Assembly: GCA_964036275.1 (NCBI GenBank)
Contig: OZ038436.1
Span: 1,698,214 to 1,762,213, forward strand
Direction: 5' to 3'
Length of the DNA: 64,000 nucleotides
DNA from: Litoditis marina
Lineage: Eukaryota; Nematoda; Chromadorea; Rhabditida; Rhabditidae
Of the stretch, positions 1 to 12,400 are shown one piece after another; within the stretch, counting starts at the first letter, position 1, and each line of letters begins with the position of its first letter. The translations under genes and the position numbers were made by a program. The notes under the pieces are model-generated. The model made no database searches and had not been told where the DNA came from. It saw only the letters and a program-made list of their open reading frames with translations.

Positions 1-574
1 GTGTTAGATGCTTCTTATTTGTTAGTGGATCAGAGATCACAATCAGCTAGAAAAGCTTAGCAGCCAAGTGTTTCTGAACAGGGTTCAAACTCCATCTAAT
101 GGCTCTATCAACTGGGTATAACTGTCGCAGAATAGTATGGATCGAATGAGAAACCCAGATTGAGATCAGAGTTTACATGAAAAGAGGTACTTTTCACCTC
201 TACCTCTTCAATACTATTATGCTAGCTATCGAAATATGTTGTTCTGGCTTTAAATTGAAAAACATGTTATTGATAAACATTTTATTGAATTGAAAAACAT
301 TCACCGTTGTCAAGACAACCGGTCATATGAAATCCTACATCACCTCAAACTATCAGTTACGGTAAGTTATGGCGACACTAGCACGAAAACACTGTGGACC
401 CCAAAATTATTTTCTTAAAGAGAGAAGAGGGAATTTTCTTATTTGGTTTCAATCAATAGGTTAACGTCATGGATGATAAGAAAAATTTCCTTTTTGTGAA
501 CAGATTATTTTCGGATTATCAAGTGTTTCCGCATTTCAACAGATTATCATTCGAACGTTTTGTCTATCAGCAAG
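1..574 (+). promoter_or_regulatory. upstream region of gene A with clustered GATA sites
   Basis: Non-coding. The last ~170 bases before the start codon at 575 are strongly conserved with the stretch ahead of gene E (about 37740-37929), although the two loci are 37 kb apart. They contain a TGATAAG at 474-480 and two inverted copies (TTATCA) at 516-521 and 544-549. Such GATA sites are the known targets of ELT-2-type intestinal factors in Caenorhabditis. A TTTGTCTATCAG just before the ATG could serve as a trans-splice acceptor. I see no gene in 1-460. Confidence 0.5.
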
Positions 575-3500
575 ATGCTTGCTGGCAGTATTCTATTGTT
601 GACAATCCTTTCAAGTAGGTTTTAGATTATCAGAAGCCATATAAGACAATAATTAATAGTGTTATAACATAACGTAACCAATTCAGTGACGATCCGAAAA
701 ATGTCTTGCACGAAAGAAATATAGATCACTGTAATGTGTTTCCACGATCATTGACTGTCAACTGAACTCAGCCTTTTCATGCATAAACACCGACAAAATG
801 TTGTTCTGATTGTAATTTGATGTCATGGTAAATAATATAAAAACTCAGTTATATGATACAGTACAACGAACAAGGAAAAAAGAGAAAGTTAAAGTTTTGT
901 ACCGACCCACATGCTTCATTCATTTTCATTATTCAGTTCTTTCATTTTTGAGGTACATGTGCATTATCAATATCCCCTGAGAGAATCGAACTCACATCTC
1001 CTTCCATATTTCGAAACCTGCCAAATAGAGACGACGTTCAAGGTGGATGTGGACCGTAAGTGTTTTCTGTCAGAAAAACTCTAACTTAGTCATCGCTCAA
1101 ATGAATGCAACATCTCAATGTGAATGTGTACATGAAAGTATGTGCACCATTAAGGTTGTTAATCGAGTGCAAAGTTTCGATTTTTTGAGTTTTCGAGTTA
1201 TAGACTTTTCTAGTTTGGCAAAACGAGTTTAGAGATTCACTCGATTCGAAAATTTCCGAGTTTATTTCGGGTCGAGATGGTTTCGAGTTCGACCTCATGT
1301 TATTATTTATTTCCTTTCCAGGTGTGATTACGGTAAAGTTTGGAATGACGTCATTTTTCTCTTGGATGCGTCTGAAAACTCGCACGCGGCTGGTTTGACC
1401 GAGGTAAAAATGACGAATAATCTCGAAAACTACATCAGAAAATAACTTTACTAATCTTCGTATTTTCAAAAACAATGGGAAAGTGGCTCATTTTCCCTAT
1501 TCTTGTAGTCACCCAACAATTACGTGTTTTGAGTTAGTTAAATTAACTTGCCGGGCTAATTCCATGTTTCCATCCGCTGAGAGACACTATCCAGCTTAGA
1601 AAAATATGACAAATGGATGAAAATACTCAAAATAAGAAAGTTGAACGCAAGTAGATTCAATTGTTTCTGTTCCAGATGTGGGGTCTGGTTCAGTCAATGA
1701 CTCCGTGGTTCAATGTACAACACACAAGTTACACCTCCACGGTAAACAAACTTGAATGTTTCGGCCGTAGTACAATTCTGCAGAACTAGAGCTTCTGTGT
1801 TACAAGAAACATGAACACAACCGAATACATGAATGAGAACAGCTTTGTTAGATTCTCTTTTTCAGAACTATTCAATGCGTGTGGGAGCCGTGTCCTATGC
1901 TTCGAAAGCTACAGTACTTTTCCCTCTTGGAAGTGTGAATCAAACAATGATTAACGACTTTGACATTCCCTACCAAGAAGGAGATACAGGAACCGATATT
2001 GCCAGGTCGACATTTTTTTGTAAAACACGAGACAGGGTAGAGTATTGATATAGTTGTGTGCTATTGATTTGAGTGGAAAACAAACAACTGAAAATCCATT
2101 AGGAATTTCTATATACCTTTTTTGGTTCGGTCACTTAGCATATTTTACAGCTGATGTAAACTATTTTGTGTGTGAAGCGAGTTTATGAGACATTGTGTTT
2201 TGAACTCTCAAAATCTAATCCTTTCATTGTCTCAGTGCCCTCCAACTTGCCATAGACGAATTCGCCTCACCTTCGCACAGAACAAACGCAAGAAAGGTGA
2301 TAGTCATTCTGACGAAAACATTCATGTGAGTTTAACTCTGAATGCACATTGGTGAAACCAAAGTCAATTGTTGCGTCAGCTGAACGGGTGAATGTTTCAA
2401 TACAGTACTACACTTCCAGCCTCAATATGTGATGCAAACGACTGGCATCCACCTATTAGTTCAAAATATGATTTTTTTTTATTTTAACAAAAGTACATTT
2501 TACGTTTTAGTTCCTGTTTTTCTGCGTACATGCGATCGGCATTGCTTGAAAGACTCTGTTTACGTAAAATTATATTGTACATAATTCATCATACATTCTT
2601 GACGAGACCGAGAGTAATTTGAATAGAGGTAAAATTAGGAAAAAAAGCCAGAATCTGGTGTGACTTTTTTGAACTGTTCGAAGAAGTCAACAGGTTCGGG
2701 TCCAATACTGTTAGTCAATTGCACAGTCACGTGAAACATGCGAAACACAGCAGAATTCCGGAACGCAATCACAAAGTGTACGATTCCTCATTAGAACTAT
2801 AACTTCACGTGACTATTTCGCTGACTTCTAGTATCCATTTTTCAGTTCAGGCAACTACTTTTCTCCGGAATATTTGGCATCTAAATTCAAGAGTTCTGGG
2901 GGAGTAATAATTGTGTACGGTGAGAGAAGTTTTGAGAACTTCCTGTAGTCATCCAAAATTGTTCATTCATTTTCTATTTTCAGTTGATTTCCCTATATAG
3001 TGGGTGCCAATTTATTTATTTTTTCAAAATTTATGTATTTCTGTCTCTCGCCGGAATCGAACCTGCGAGAAAAAGATTCGTGGCTGCGAGAAAAAGATTC
3101 GTAGCTAACCACTACGCTACCAAAGTACATAACGGGCACGTTTTGGAATCGAAGACATGTGAGCGTACACAGCGGAAAGTGAGATACATAGTATCCAGTA
3201 GTATCCTTTCGCTTTTCCGTTGGCGACGACTATACAAGTGTACCAGTAGATTGAAATGTTTCCAGAAGACGTAGAAGACACCGGTTTCCCCAGTCAAGAG
3301 CTACGTGATTTGGCTTCTACCGGATATCTTATATCTTCCCTGAATAGCACTATGGACACCATGCTGAACGCGCAATGCGACGGTGAACATTTTTCAATTT
3401 ATGAAAGCATATACTTTACAACTTTATAATGCATGTTTCCGTATTTCCCACAGTGTCGTCAAATTGGTTATCTGAATGTCTTTGTTTTTTGTTTTGTAAC

Positions 3501-6205
3501 ATTCATTACCCATGAACCCCAATATGAATATCCAGGTGACATCATGTGAGCGTCTAGTAGTACTATGAGTACCTATGCTAAAAGATCCCGGTACCTCAGG
3601 CCATCCTGCGTCTCTCGCTCTGCTCTACTATTTCTCGTCTCTCGCACCCCGGCGGGATGTAAGAGCAAAAAAAGAGCGTATGATTGAAGAGACGCAGAAG
3701 AAGATGAAAGTGACAGAATCTTCTAGCACACGTACTCAGTCATTTTGCTGCGATTACCGACTATTCACTTATTTCTTGAAAGTGAACGAAAACGGGTTGT
3801 CGCTTTCCATTTGTTTTTATTTTTGTTTTGTTTTCACTCAAGCGGGGGGGGGGTAGTTGAACTCAAACTCGAAAACTTGTTTTTCGCGAAATGTGTGAGA
3901 ATTCGAGTTTATGATTTCAATTTTCGTAAATAAAAAAACTTCTCTGATTTGCTTTTCAGCAACAAACAAATGGGTAGAGCTAAAAAAAAACTATTTTAAA
4001 AGCTTCTTGAAATCTATATGGCATCAAACACTTTGTAGCAATAAGCTCGAACTAAATACTATCCGTGAAACACATGAGCAAAACTTCGAGTGGAGAAAAC
4101 GCTCATTATAAACTTATTTGAGTCGATTGACCTTTCGTATTTTGCGATCAGTCTCTGTACTTTTAATGACAAATGTTTTCCCTAATTTCAGCAAACTGTT
4201 TCTGCCCGACCAACTTTGTTTCTTTCGCTGATAATTGGCGTGGAAGTCCAATTGCAGGTGAAGTTATTAGTAAAGTTATTGATAAACTACAAGGTCACGT
4301 GTGATTTGTGAAACACAAACTAAAAATCTATGCACAAAAACGTGGATCTATCCAGTGTTCTTGTCCACGAAACACATGAGCATGAGTGCCACTCGTGAGT
4401 GACGAGAGAAAAAAGTCACTCACGATGAGTAGTCTCTGAACCACGACGTTTAACATACTTGTATATATATTCATTCACAAGTGCTACAAGAACAACAAAA
4501 AAAAATGTGAATAAATATGTAGAACCCCTAAGGGGTAAGGCAACAAAACCCTACCTACGAATTAAGGGGAGCTTACTCGTTAAGCTTCAAGAGATCAAAA
4601 GTGAACATGAAAAGAATAAAGATGATAAAACGTTAAAATATGGGAGAATAAATATGTAGAACCCCTAAGGGGTATTATACTTCTCTCAGATCTGTGAGTT
4701 TAACGGTATTTGGCAACATATATTTATCATGAAGTTGACAAATTGAAGAAGATTTGTTGAAATTGGGAACTAATTCGGTCAATTATGGTTTTTGAGAATA
4801 CTGCCGCAGTATTGTTTCAATATATGAAATACAAGTTTACCATTCAGTACATACGCAAAAATCATTTATTCTAACTCCATCTGGAATGCCATTGTTTGAA
4901 AGCTTGAAACAGTTGTTATCAGCGTAGCGTGCAACATGCAGGTGTGGTAATCATTCTTACGATTATCATGATTGCTAAAAATATAACCAAATGCGTTGAT
5001 TTACCGAAACCATGAGAAAACACCAAAAGTTCTCGGTTTTTCTACGATAAACTATTTTGAAATGTTCATATTTATATTTTGAACAACTTGGTTCCAGGTT
5101 GTTACCGCGCCGTGGACGTTCCGGCCAATTTTCACGTGGCTCGTAGGAATTGTCAGACAAAGTTCAACAACGGATACATTTCTTCCGAAACGTCAGAAGA
5201 AAAATCAAATTTTTTGGCAGATAGTGAGTTCGCCTAATTTAATGTTTCAGACTACATATATGACTCACGTCGCTTATTCGTGACTAGTTAGCTAAATCTG
5301 AACAGAACGCCGATTTCGAAGTAACGACTTGAAATTGACATTTTAAGCAGTACACTAGTGAAGTTTAAAACATTTGTAAACGTGAAGCTGAACAGTTTTA
5401 AACCATTCAACCATTTTGTGTGTTGTTCTGTGCTTTTACTACAACATGGAACTAGAATAACAAAATGAGAATCAAAGTTTCATTGTGAAAACCATGAAAA
5501 AACTATGTCTTTAGCAACAGTTCACGTGAAAAGGACTAATTTCAAGGTTAATCAAACACTCAGTTTTGTCTGAAAAAAAATAAACATGCTATTGCAGCCC
5601 TTGGCACTTCTTCGAGTTTCTACCTCGGTTTGGTGTTCGACACGATTTCTTCAGAGTGGATTTGGGAGGACGGAACAAAGGTAAACATCATTTTATAGAC
5701 CCACAAATACATTTGTGTGGGTTAACTGAATCAATAACTCTATTAATGAACCTCTTCGTTTTTCAATGCTGAGAATTTCAAATGCAGGGGTTAGCTTCCT
5801 AATTTTTCTAATCAATCGCGGAATAAAGGTATATAACATGTCTGAACCGACTCGTTCAAACAGTGTCGTTTTTCTTCCCAGAACTTTGACGAACAGAATG
5901 TGAATCTGGCTGGGAGTTGTTGAGATTTTAGTACGTATCAAGAGAACTAGATAAACTGTCGTGGCAATTTATGAGCAAGTGATGAAACGAAAAACTGTCA
6001 GTATATACTACTTTTCTTGCAGTTGTCGAGTGAATCCTATCAAAACTGGTACTCTGGAAGCGCTCCTTCCAGAGATGTCAACGGTTCTTGTGTGTACGAA
6101 AACAACGGAAAATGGATTCCAACGGACTGTAGAAATGGATTCGAGTATATTTGCGAATCTCAGCCTTGTGATGCTACTCACTATTGCTCGTTTACAGAAC
6201 AATAA
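575..6205 (+). CDS. gene A: secreted VWA-like + C-type lectin domain protein (clec family)
   Basis: Twelve exons: 575-614, 953-1055, 1322-1403, 1676-1741, 1866-2005, 2236-2325, 2846-2919, 3266-3382, 4192-4257, 5098-5223, 5598-5680, 6023-6205. Every junction is GT/AG and the phases fit, giving 1170 bases and 389 aa. Residues 1-14 (MLAGSILLLTILS) form a signal peptide, which fixes the start. A divergent VWA domain (about 48-235) begins CDYGKVWNDVIFLLDASEN; the metal-site DxSxS is imperfect (DASEN). The CTLD (about 238-389) has ANCFC, GCYRA, FYLGLVFD, WIWEDGT, NGSCVYEN and YICES with paired cysteines, but no EPN or WND sugar-binding motif. The protein is probably secreted into the gut or the extracellular space. 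An AATAAA overlaps the stop. It is tail-to-tail with gene B, 211 bases away. Ligand unknown. It resembles the nematode VWA-CTLD subgroup; I do not assign a clec number. Confidence 0.9.
1157..1290. repeat. degenerate CGAGTTTT repeat element
   Basis: This stretch in intron 2 of gene A starts AAGGTTGTTAATCGAG and runs through irregular CGAGTTTT units. It matches the better-preserved element at 46154-46435. Related decayed traces occur at about 3860-3915, 39055-39170 and 45026-45170. Confidence 0.55.
2706..2834. mobile_element. MITE-like repeat with CACGTG ends, copy 1
   Basis: About 130 bases in intron 6 of gene A. The inner ends are inverted: AGTCACGTGAA near the left and TTCACGTGACT near the right, each carrying a CACGTG E-box. 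Three further copies lie at 10797-10930, 58270-58398 and 63078-63210. No coding capacity. Confidence 0.7.
3040..3240 (-). repeat. tRNA-derived SINE-like repeat, copy 1
   Basis: Read on the minus strand, this has an A-box-like TAGCGTAGTGGTTAGC and an exact B-box GGTTCGATTCC, separated by a stretch in which a ~24-base unit (GCGAGAAAAAGATTCG...) is doubled. The body beyond the tRNA part (GAATCGAAGACATGTGAGCG) recurs at 15190-15350. The doubled arm and lack of a clean acceptor stem argue against a functional tRNA. Confidence 0.6.
3575..3750. repeat. interspersed repeat (R1-family end) in gene A intron 8
   Basis: Shares TCTAGCACACGTACTCAG and the preceding GCGTCTCTCGC-type sequence with 7960-8115 and, more weakly, with 30570-30610. 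A run of ten G follows at about 3842. No supported coding function. Confidence 0.45.
4509..4674. repeat. pair of identical 29-bp direct repeats with a CCCCTAAGGGG core
   Basis: The same 29 bases occur at 4509-4537 and 4646-4674, 137 bases apart, in intron 9 of gene A. Each contains the near-palindrome ACCCCTAAGGGGT followed by A. The intervening DNA is A-rich and open in one frame, but is not recognisable as protein. Confidence 0.7.
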
Positions 6206-6416
6206 ACAATCAAATTTCTTATTATGGTCGCTGGTTCGAAAAGGCTTAGTTACTGAACAGTTCTCAATTTGGTATACCTTGTTGCATAATCAGAGGTCTA
6301 AAAGTGTTTTTTTTTGACTTGGTGCTATAAAGTAATGTTCTAATTATAATCCACAAACCAAATCAACAAAATTTCATTCTAATGTCGAAATATGTCATTG
6401 TCCGCTAATGGACAAT

Positions 6417-9400
6417 TTAATTCGGGTAAGTTAAAATCCCCCAGACAAACAACTGGATGATCACAAACAAATAGATACTACATCCATTTGATGTCATTGT
6501 AGTTTCAATCGGACGTTGGGTAGTTGTCTTGGAACGTGTAGAAGTGAGCATAGTAGTTGTAGTTTGTACTGTCGTGGTGAGTTTGGCAGTAGTCACAAGT
6601 CCGGGATCAGAACTAGGATCGCCTGAAAATTCAATACTCGTACTTAATTAAAGTGATGTTGTGAACGTTCCTTGTTTGTTTTTCAACACTGTTTGTGGAA
6701 ATAGAAGAGTGAAGGTAAATCAAAAAAAATGAAAAAAACACTGTAACACACTGAAATTTTGGGTTATTTTGGTCTTGCAATTGACGGAAATAATGGAAGA
6801 GTGAAGGTAAATCATTAAGTAAGGGTTGGTAAAAAGTGGGGAAACCAAAGAACATGTGAGTTGTGCTTGATTTTACCTACAAATCAGCAAAACGTGAACA
6901 ATACAGATTGGTGTGATTTTGTATTATAAGTGGTCTGCACAAAAGGAACAATACCATTGTTACACAACGGTCCACGAAGCCCGAATAATATTTTACAATT
7001 AGTCGATAGGTTATTTTACGTGTACTTCCATTTAATGTGTGTGTTGTGAACCATTGTGTAACGATGGTGTTGTTCTACTTCTGCAGAATAATACAATATC
7101 ACAACAATCTGTATTGTTCACTGTTCTCTGATATGTAGGTCAAATCAAAGACAACTCACACGTGTGCTGGTTCCCCCATTTTTTACTAACTGTTCTCTTT
7201 TTGCTAGTTGTACTCTTACAACTACCCGTCTTGCCAACGGAGCTCTTAATACACTGAACATGTGAACCTCTATTATATGAGAAAGCCCAAGTATTTTGGT
7301 GCAAAAAGTGAGATGTAGACCCTTAGAAATAACAGACAAGCTTGATTGAAGTAACTCCGAAAAACGATCTTTTAGTTCAAACATTTTCATTGACGACAAT
7401 TCGAACGATTTCATACACGATTTCGTGCGTTGCCGTTGTAGGCGTCTTTGCGGCGCGCCAAGAGCCAATTTTTAATTTGGCAAAAGGAGATTAACATTTT
7501 TTGATGAACTAGTCGACTAAAATTGATTTAAATTATTTTAATGGACAACAATTCTGGGTTTTTCTGGTTTTGGCGCCTGTTGGCGCCCGAGTCATGCGCA
7601 AATGAGAAGTTATGAACTCTAAAAGTGTTTTATTTGTCGTTTCGTAAAAAATTACATTCGCAGCTTTTCGTCCCCTGAAAGCAAGAACGAGTCCGCAATG
7701 GCCAAACCAGAGAGAACTCACGCAGAATGCATCGCGATCCGCACTATGCATTCATTCATCGTCAGATTATTAATAAGGTAATAAACAAAAACTGTGTTAG
7801 AAATCAAATTACTCTGAAGTTGATATATTCAATGTTCTTTGTTGCGTTCTATTCTAAGATGGTTCCACGTATTCCATTCGTTTTCTCTGAGAAATGGAAT
7901 ATCGAAAAAAATTCCGCCCCACCACTGCACCATTCAGAGTACGTATGTCACAACATTCCTGCACCTTCATCCCAACATGCGTCTCTCGCTTTGCCTCACT
8001 AATTCGCGTGACTTGTTTCCCGGCGGAAAGTGATAGAAGAGAAATAGCATGTGTTTGAGGAGGCGCAGGTTGGAACAAAACTGCCGAGATTCTCTAGCAC
8101 ACGTACTCAGAACCGTTGGCGCCTATCCCTCTGCGTTCTTACTTCACACGCTACTAGTGCGAGAGGATAAAGGGTTTGTCAAACCGTTGTGGACACCGTA
8201 CCAACGATTTTGTATGGGACGGGGTTTGGGCTCATCTGCATATCATTGATCTACTCACTCTTTCAACTGCTGGCAGATAACGAACGACCGCTCGCCCCGC
8301 ATCGCTCAATCAGTTGAACCCTCTGCTGTCTTTATGGGAAAAATGGCGATTATAGGTTGAATGAGGCCGCGATTAGTCTGGGACCTGCGCACTCTCTCGT
8401 CGTGGCCGCTACACTCGAAAATTGTCCGAGTGGAACTCACATGGCGTCCTGTCCAAACATGTTCTTCTTGCCAAACAATACGCAAGCCCCTTAGGTGGAT
8501 TGTTTAGATCGGGGAGTCGATACACTTTCCACGCATCTTGGCGAGCCTGAATATATAAATTGTCTAATTCCCCTACCTTCACGCTCCTTCACTCGCAACA
8601 ACGCGCCTCTTCCCAATGGTAGTAAAAAAGATATATTGTTCATCACAGCTACCTAGTGACCACTTCTGATCGAGCAAACTGCAAAAAAACAGCCTAACGT
8701 AACGTGTGTGAGCTCACTTACAATTTGAATCAAGTCAAAAATGTAATACACAAGTATGCATAACTGAAATGAAAATATCAATACGGATATATGGAAAAAT
8801 GAAAAGGAAAATGATGAAAACAGTGAGATTCACATATTCAGAAATGTGCTTCTGGCGAACGATGATGAAGCATAGAAAAAAATGCATAAGATGAAACATC
8901 AACTTACTTCAAATGCAGGTGATGCTCCCTCAAGCGCGATGACAGTCACAAAAAATCCGGGACCATTCTTCACAATGAGGTTGGCAGCCTGGTCTATATC
9001 ATCGTTGTCACTGTAACTAACACCGGTCAAACATCGCGAAAGATGTCATAAAAGAGGAGTTGATTGAGGTGAAGATTCACTTAATCGAAGAAGTATATGA
9101 CAATTCCATTTAGTATTATTATGAAATGTTGAATTGAGAAAAATAAAAACAACAGACACTGACAATTAGCGGTTTCCATTGGTCATTCGGTGAGCTTAAG
9201 TTACCTATTCCTCCCGAAAGCGTGTTATCTTCAGGTCACTAATTGAGATCTTGCCCCCTTCCACATAATCTATATTTTACAATGATTTACGTGATTATGT
9301 CTTGGGATGTTCCGTTTTTCTGAATTGGTCGATTCTTCAGGGCTAAGAAGGAAACTGTGTTTTCATGTGATATTAGTGCCAGCCAGCAGAAAATGGAAGT

Positions 9401-12400
9401 ATTGAAGAATTAAGAACTAAGAAGTGAACCAAGAACGGGAGTCAGATATGAAAGGAAAGAACCTAAAACTATATTCATTTAAAACCGGGGCAAACTAACG
9501 TGGAAGCGGTGAATATAAACGGTGGTTGGGGAAAGACCCAAGTCATGTAAAACTGGACAAGTCTGGAAGATATTCAATAATACACAATACTGAGCCAATA
9601 CAGTACATATCCTTATGAATTGTTCCCTGGTGCAAGCTTTTGCAAATCGAATGCGTTAACCCTGATTTATTTGCAAAAAGTTGGGTGATTGAAACGAGAG
9701 AGAAACGGAGTTGTAAACGTGCTGTGGGAGTATCAGCGGGAAGGAAAACGACTATACTTTTGACACACACTTCCAAATGGTTTTTGGCTCGTCACTAATC
9801 GTGCGCAGCGCGGAGCGCTGCGCAGATTAGTTTTTGTTCAAAGGTCTGCAGACATTACAAAACAGATTATTACAATTTTCTTCAAAGTACGTCGACCATT
9901 TTCTTAGATTTTTGCATGAATCACTGAAGGGCAACACGTCTACAAGATACTAAGTTCACGTTCCAATTAGAATTTATTGAGAGGAGTTATAGGGCCCAAC
10001 GTCTCGCAAAAATGGCTTCCGTGCGGGGCGGCGGCGCCGGCGCCGGCGACAAATGTGTCCGCCTCCTCAAGTCTCGGCATAGTTTCGCACAAAATTAACT
10101 TATTCAAAAAATACTTACATTTTTGAGAAGCTCTAAAAAAGTTGAGGTATACGTATTTTCCAGGTATGTCTGAAATTTGAATATTACGTGTGAGAGAGCC
10201 GAAAATGGTCTCGCAAAAAATCATGGATAGACCGGTTTCGTGAAAATAAAAATGAAAGAAGAGTTTAACGTGTTTCCAATGAAGAACGGTAGACGTTTTC
10301 CCATGAAGAACTCATGACAGGCGGGTACAGCTTGGTTTTCATTCCTTTTCACATGTCTGATTGGCGGATTGGATGAACGCTCTATTCACGCACGGCGAAC
10401 GAAGGTTCGATTCCTGCCTGGAGTCTAGAGTGGAAAATTTGCTATCACTTGAACGAGGTTACAACTACACCAAACGTTCTGCACTACGGCACGGTTTAAA
10501 ACTCCAATAGAAAAACATAACATTCCTTGTTTAGCTTATTGTTCAAAAATATTATTTTTTATCAAAAATGACCGTTACTTCGTAACCATAGAAAAAGAGT
10601 TCAATTAGTATAAAAAAACGAGTGTAAAGAAAGTAAAGATTAGTTTTGGATAAATATGTACAAGAAATATAAAAGAAATCCAATAAAAATATTTTGAGGA
10701 AAATGCTAATCTCGCTTCTCTTGAAAACAACGGAGTATAAGCTAGATTATTGTGAGTCGCAGTCAGAAGTTTTCTTCCGACAACCAAAAACTAGGTATAC
10801 TGTTAGTCAATTGCAGAGTCACGTGAAACATGTTGAACACAGCTGAATTCAGAAACAAGCAATGAAAAAGTGCACGATGCCTCATTAGAATGCTGAATTT
10901 ACGTGACTATTCATTTTACCTCTAGTATATCCTTTTTTTGAATTTTTGAACCGAGCGAGATTAGCATTTTCCTCAAAATATTTTTATTGGACTTCTTTTA
11001 TATTTCTTGTACATATTTATCCAAAACTAATCTTTACTTTCTTTACACTCGTTTTTTTATACTAATAGTATTTTTACTTCATTCCAATGCGCAATGACAT
11101 TAATATCATACGCCGTAAGCGAGTATGAGCCACTGCCTCTAGTATGGTAGTCGTGCAGCTGATACTCCAAGTTGTAACAGGCTTTAGAGACATTGTTAGC
11201 ATAATTCAACCCTGCAGTTCCTCCACCTATTCCAAATAGAATGTACCATTCCTGAAACAATTAAGTAGATAGAACTGGAGAAAAATCAGAATAACAATGC
11301 TCATTGATTCATAGTATATCAAGAATGATGTTTCCAGAACAGAACGAAAAGCGAATGAGAAAACATCAAATGCGCAGTTCATTATGACACTAACTGGATT
11401 TCTGATGAGTTGAACAAGCTTCACACGACTACACCAAAAGTTTCGCTTACCATTTGGTACGGGAGGAATCCAGGATTGAACACTCCGATGTTTCCAACTA
11501 CGTTCTGAGCAATATAAGCGAACTCCTGACAAAAATACATACACTGTTCACAAAACAATATGAACACATTAAGACTGCTGATTATATGAATGAAGACAAC
11601 TATGTTTTAGTTTGAACGGTAAACACATCATTGAGTCTGAGAAATGCACCAAGATCAAACAACAGACACCGAAGAATGGAGATCAAATATACCGTTGATT
11701 GTTATTTTGGTTATTAGTGCAAGTTCTTTAGCTATCAAGATAGTTGGAAACTCCACACCGAGAAGAGAACATGGAATATTCTACGATTCAATGTGTTTTC
11801 TGTTAACGTGATCTCATAATTTGCTGCGTGAAGCGCTGCGCAAATTTGTTTCGGTTCAGAAAACTGCAGAAATTTTTAAAACATCATTGCCCGCTTCTTC
11901 GTAATTTGTAAACCATTTTTCGATAAATTCGCCGAGAGCAATAAAAGGGCACATGTCCACAAACTGCGTTGATGTGAGTTCAAATTAACCCATTTGATGG
12001 GAGTTGGAAGGTTAAACTGCAGACATTACTTCCGTGTGGGACGGCGGCGGCGACACGAATGTCCGCCTTTTGGGCAGAGCCTACTCTCAATGAAAAAAAC
12101 TGAACTTGCACTGTTTTGAAGTGAAGAAAAAGTTGGGGAGAGTATACGTATTTTTCAGTCATAGTGGAAAATTCCATTTTTAGGATGATAGGGCCTAAAA
12201 TGGCTGGATAGACCGGTTTTGTGGAGTTCCAAAGCAAAAAAAGGAGAATCCCGTGGAATTGATTTGTGAACTTCTCAGCCCTAAATGCGGTTGCGCGTAC
12301 AGCCTAGTTTCCATTTATTATCGCATTCCTGTGTGGTATAGTCGTCTAGTGGTTACCGTTTCTGTTCGAGTGAAAACAGATTAAAGAATCCGTCCCGCTT

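Larger units (their letters stand above)
300..7650. repeat. left copy of a segmental duplication (gene A plus gene B 3' end)
   Basis: This block aligns in order with about 37650-41880. Shared parts are the promoter and first exon of the gene-A type, the terminal lectin exon, the convergent last exon of the membrane-anchor gene, and about 1.2 kb of flanking intron. The right copy is shorter mainly because the middle of its gene-A paralog is gone. Edges are approximate. Confidence 0.75.

Noticed and set aside
953..1055. Exon 2 of genes A and E as an exonised tRNA-derived repeat
   Set aside because: A B-box-like GAGTTCGATTC is present on the minus strand, but only about three stem pairs form and there is no A-box; the resemblance is too weak.
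3040..3125. Functional tRNA gene
   Set aside because: Internal promoter boxes are good but the arm is duplicated and no acceptor stem pairs; the flanking body recurs elsewhere.
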